Assembly (NCBI GenBank): GCA_026770025.1
Contig: JAMXDE010000013.1
Span: 1,488,001 to 1,552,000, forward strand
Source of the DNA: Craspedostauros australis
Taxonomy: Eukaryota; Bacillariophyta; Bacillariophyceae; Mastogloiales; Achnanthaceae
Reading direction: 5' to 3'
Length of the DNA stretch: 64,000 nt
This document shows, in pieces, positions 61,826 through 64,000 of this stretch (position 1 is its first letter; each line of letters opens with the position of its first letter). The notes below the pieces were generated by a model that was not told the origin of the DNA, ran no database searches, and worked only from the letters and a program-made list of their open reading frames with translations. Both the position numbers and the translations under genes were made by a program.

Positions 61826-64000
61826 ATGCCTCTCTCCACCACCGCCAAGGCCAAGGATGCCAACCCCTCCCCCTGTAAGAAACCGCGCTCTGCTTACCCT
61901 GTGTCTGCTCCTCCTGTTGACTCCAAGGGAAACTTGCTCCCTACCGCGGAGCAACTGTTGCCCGACAAGCCATCCCCTGCAGTCCAGAAGCCAACCACCA
62001 TCACGCAAGTGATTGATGTGGAGCCGATGCATGCAGCGGATGGCAGCCTCGTCCCGAACAGTACGGATGCGCACGCTCGCGTGCTGCATGTGTTCGTTCA
62101 CATCCTCGATGACAACGGAGGCGTCTTCGACGACTCCAACGTCAGGGTGCGATCCGAGGGACGAGGTGTCGGCGATGGAGCAGTGGTGAGCGTTATCGTG
62201 AACGCGCCACCCCCTGCTGTGCCTGACGTTGCACCACCTGTCGAGCCTGCCCCACCAGCGAGGCTCCCTCGTCGCTGCAATGCTGTTGTAGCTGGTGGCT
62301 ATGCAGACACCTCCAATGACAGCGACACCACCTACGACGACAACGACAGGGGGGAAGGAACGCGTGCCAGCAGGAACAGGAGAGGAGGTCAGTTCGGGTA
62401 TGATCCGCAAGAGGGGGAGAACTGGAGGCGCCCTGCTGTGATTCGCGTGATGGAGTTGCTCACGGATCACTTCGACATGAACGTGTTTACTTCCATGCCT
62501 CCCAAGGGATTCGTGCTTGGCTGGAATTGCGACAGGCACACATGGTGGAATGTAACACGTGTGTGGGTCAACGTGGCTTCTGCGCTCTGGGGTGTCTTGC
62601 TCCCCCAGGAGGAGTTGCCAACACGCCAGATGCAGCAGGTCGTGGAGTTTGTCCGCGCGCGCGCGGATCTACCGCCGCCTGCACTCGGTCCAAATCTGTA
62701 CACCCTATGTGTTGGGGGGGAACAGACACTGGCTATCGCAGCTAGAGCTGTCCTCGCTGCATCTACGTCATTCACTAACAGCTCCGCAATCCTCTCTCGT
62801 CACCTGGAGACCATGTCAGAGGAACAGCGTATTCGTGTCGAGCCTGCACGCACTGCAATCACCCGGAGTCAATTAACAACATTGCGACGCGCCTATGACA
62901 TGTTCAGCCGTGGCGAACTCATCCCGCCAAAGGTTCTCCAGTATCGTGTGCGTGCTTGCAATCTGTCTGGTGTGGCATCATTTCTCATGACCACCGCTAC
63001 GTACAAGGCAGGCCTGAGTCACACGGTACAGTTCGGAGGCATCAAATTTGAAAATGTCCCCGTCTTCGATCGTGGAAGCACGTCAATCGAACAACTATTC
63101 GACATGTACGCGTCAACGACTAACAACCCAGTTGGAATGCCTGCATTCACCCTCATGACTAACCTGCTCACACGCAAAAGTAAGATCAAGACGGGCCTTT
63201 CTTCCTTCGAGAGTTACTTCTGGATGGCGACGGAGAAACTCAAACAGGCAATTTCGCGCCTAGTAGACCTCCTGAAGGCTAAGTATGAAACAGACGGAGA
63301 GGAACAAAACGATGCCAATGACGAGAGCGACAACGACAACGACAACGACGAGCCCAATGACGTCATCTCTCCACATGTGCGCACGGCCGATTCCCTCTTG
63401 AATGCACTCGAACTGCTTGTTGTGTTCCTCAAATGGGAGTTCACCGCCTCCCACATGCAGCTTCAGTGCGACGATCCAATGCATTCGGCCGCGTTCGCTC
63501 TCACCACCAAAAAGGAGAAGAAGAAGAAGGCAACAACCACCTCAACCAACCAACGCAAAGCACGCACCAACAAGCACAAACGCAAGAAGACCACTCTCAA
63601 AAGCGACACGCCAACCATCACAAATGACATTCCAGTGGTCACAACAAACGAACAACCGCGTAAAGTATGCAACCGTTGTGGATCAGCAATGCGATTTGTG
63701 AATGATCGTTTTGTCCCATTCGTCGAAATGCTTAAGGACAACGAACTCGCAGAACACAAGGACGAATTGCAATCAATGCTTGCGGCGGCGCCGGGATTCG
63801 CTGATGAAATCACTAATTACATGGCTCACAAAGTGCGTGCCAAAGTGCAATTCCGACAAATCGCTTTTTATCAATCCGAACTCAATGATAAGCCTGAAAG
63901 AGCCTATGTGGTACTTGACCATAAGCAAAAAATTCTACCAACAGGCCAAAGCGAAGCCCAACAAGAATATTGGGGGAAAAAGGGAATGTCACTGCTTGGG
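61826..64000 (+). CDS. Long open frame cut by the window edge, possible DDE-type transposase
   Basis: From ATG at 61826 the frame has no stop for 725 codons and runs off the window. Residues 1-190 are Pro/Ala/Asp-rich and probably disordered. Residues 195-540 look globular (WNCDRHTWWNVTRVWVNV, VRACNLSGVASFLM). An Asp/Asn run (DNDNDNDE) is followed by a Lys-rich stretch near 570-600 that would act as a nuclear signal. A VCNRCG pair lies near 614, and VVLDHKQK near 694 leads into EYWGKKGMSLLG. From memory, a D-x-K-x-K segment followed by a (F/Y)(W/F)GK-x-G-(M/L)-S motif recurs in expanded, transposase-like gene families of algae and oomycetes; the Asp would be the first catalytic acid of an RNase H fold. 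I cannot verify that here. No TIR was found on the left. Confidence 0.6.
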   Translation, partial: MPLSTTAKAKDANPSPCKKPRSAYPVSAPPVDSKGNLLPTAEQLLPDKPSPAVQKPTTITQVIDVEPMHAADGSLVPNSTDAHARVLHVFVHILDDNGGVFDDSNVRVRSEGRGVGDGAVVSVIVNAPPPAVPDVAPPVEPAPPARLPRRCNAVVAGGYADTSNDSDTTYDDNDRGEGTRASRNRRGGQFGYDPQEGENWRRPAVIRVMELLTDHFDMNVFTSMPPKGFVLGWNCDRHTWWNVTRVWVNVASALWGVLLPQEELPTRQMQQVVEFVRARADLPPPALGPNLYTLCVGGEQTLAIAARAVLAASTSFTNSSAILSRHLETMSEEQRIRVEPARTAITRSQLTTLRRAYDMFSRGELIPPKVLQYRVRACNLSGVASFLMTTATYKAGLSHTVQFGGIKFENVPVFDRGSTSIEQLFDMYASTTNNPVGMPAFTLMTNLLTRKSKIKTGLSSFESYFWMATEKLKQAISRLVDLLKAKYETDGEEQNDANDESDNDNDNDEPNDVISPHVRTADSLLNALELLVVFLKWEFTASHMQLQCDDPMHSAAFALTTKKEKKKKATTTSTNQRKARTNKHKRKKTTLKSDTPTITNDIPVVTTNEQPRKVCNRCGSAMRFVNDRFVPFVEMLKDNELAEHKDELQSMLAAAPGFADEITNYMAHKVRAKVQFRQIAFYQSELNDKPERAYVVLDHKQKILPTGQSEAQQEYWGKKGMSLLG

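Noticed and set aside
61796-62539. 247-codon minus-strand frame
   Set aside because: Antisense to the start of the 725-codon plus-strand frame, which has better amino-acid composition and stays open much longer.

Overview
The window is nuclear DNA of a unicellular photosynthetic eukaryote, most likely a diatom or a close stramenopile. The evidence is the P-S-x-x-P-T/S repeat proteins, Copia elements resembling those of diatom genomes, GT-AG introns, and a PP2C phosphatase whose N-terminus looks like a signal peptide ending in an A|F plastid-import junction. No bacterial gene organisation is present. The species assignment is inference.

Layout. 0.7-19.1 kb is a nest of retroelements on the minus strand: an old broken Copia fossil (about 0.7-12.1 kb) is split by a full-length LINE (1226-9587) with a perfect 15-bp target duplication, and next to it lies a second old Copia fossil (about 12.2-19.1 kb) that carries a tRNA-like insertion. 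19.1-21.5 kb is unassigned sequence leading into a tandem pair of secreted repeat proteins (21569-26776 and 29418-38378). Both have a signal peptide, a very long 14-residue P-S-x-x-P-S-x-x-P-T-x-S-x-A array, and a Cys/Gly/Asn-rich C-terminal solenoid-like domain. 38.4-50.0 kb is a second nest: a young, whole-looking Copia element (39016-48357, LTRs identical by eye) whose 3' LTR has been hit by a 187-bp TIR element, next to a 5'-truncated copy of the same LINE family. Hairpin-bearing inverted repeats flank the whole block.

50.5-60.4 kb is the gene-bearing host region: a two-exon seven-transmembrane receptor-like gene (minus), a small doubtful ORF, a PP2C phosphatase with a likely plastid presequence (minus), eEF1B (plus, with a five-codon first exon and a 724-bp first intron), and PDX1 pyridoxal-phosphate synthase (minus, one 845-bp intron). 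PP2C and eEF1B are divergent; eEF1B and PDX1 are convergent. From 61826 a 725-codon reading frame stays open to the window edge and has features reminiscent of a DDE-type transposase.

These genes do not form one pathway: the right side holds ordinary host genes, the left and centre are shaped by transposition and tandem-repeat expansion. The strongest new observations are the covarying 3' hairpin of the LINE, the Cys-ladder solenoid joined to a homogenised PST array, the atypical AGTT...AACT ends and predicted membrane segment of the young Copia, the TIR element in its LTR, and the edge ORF.
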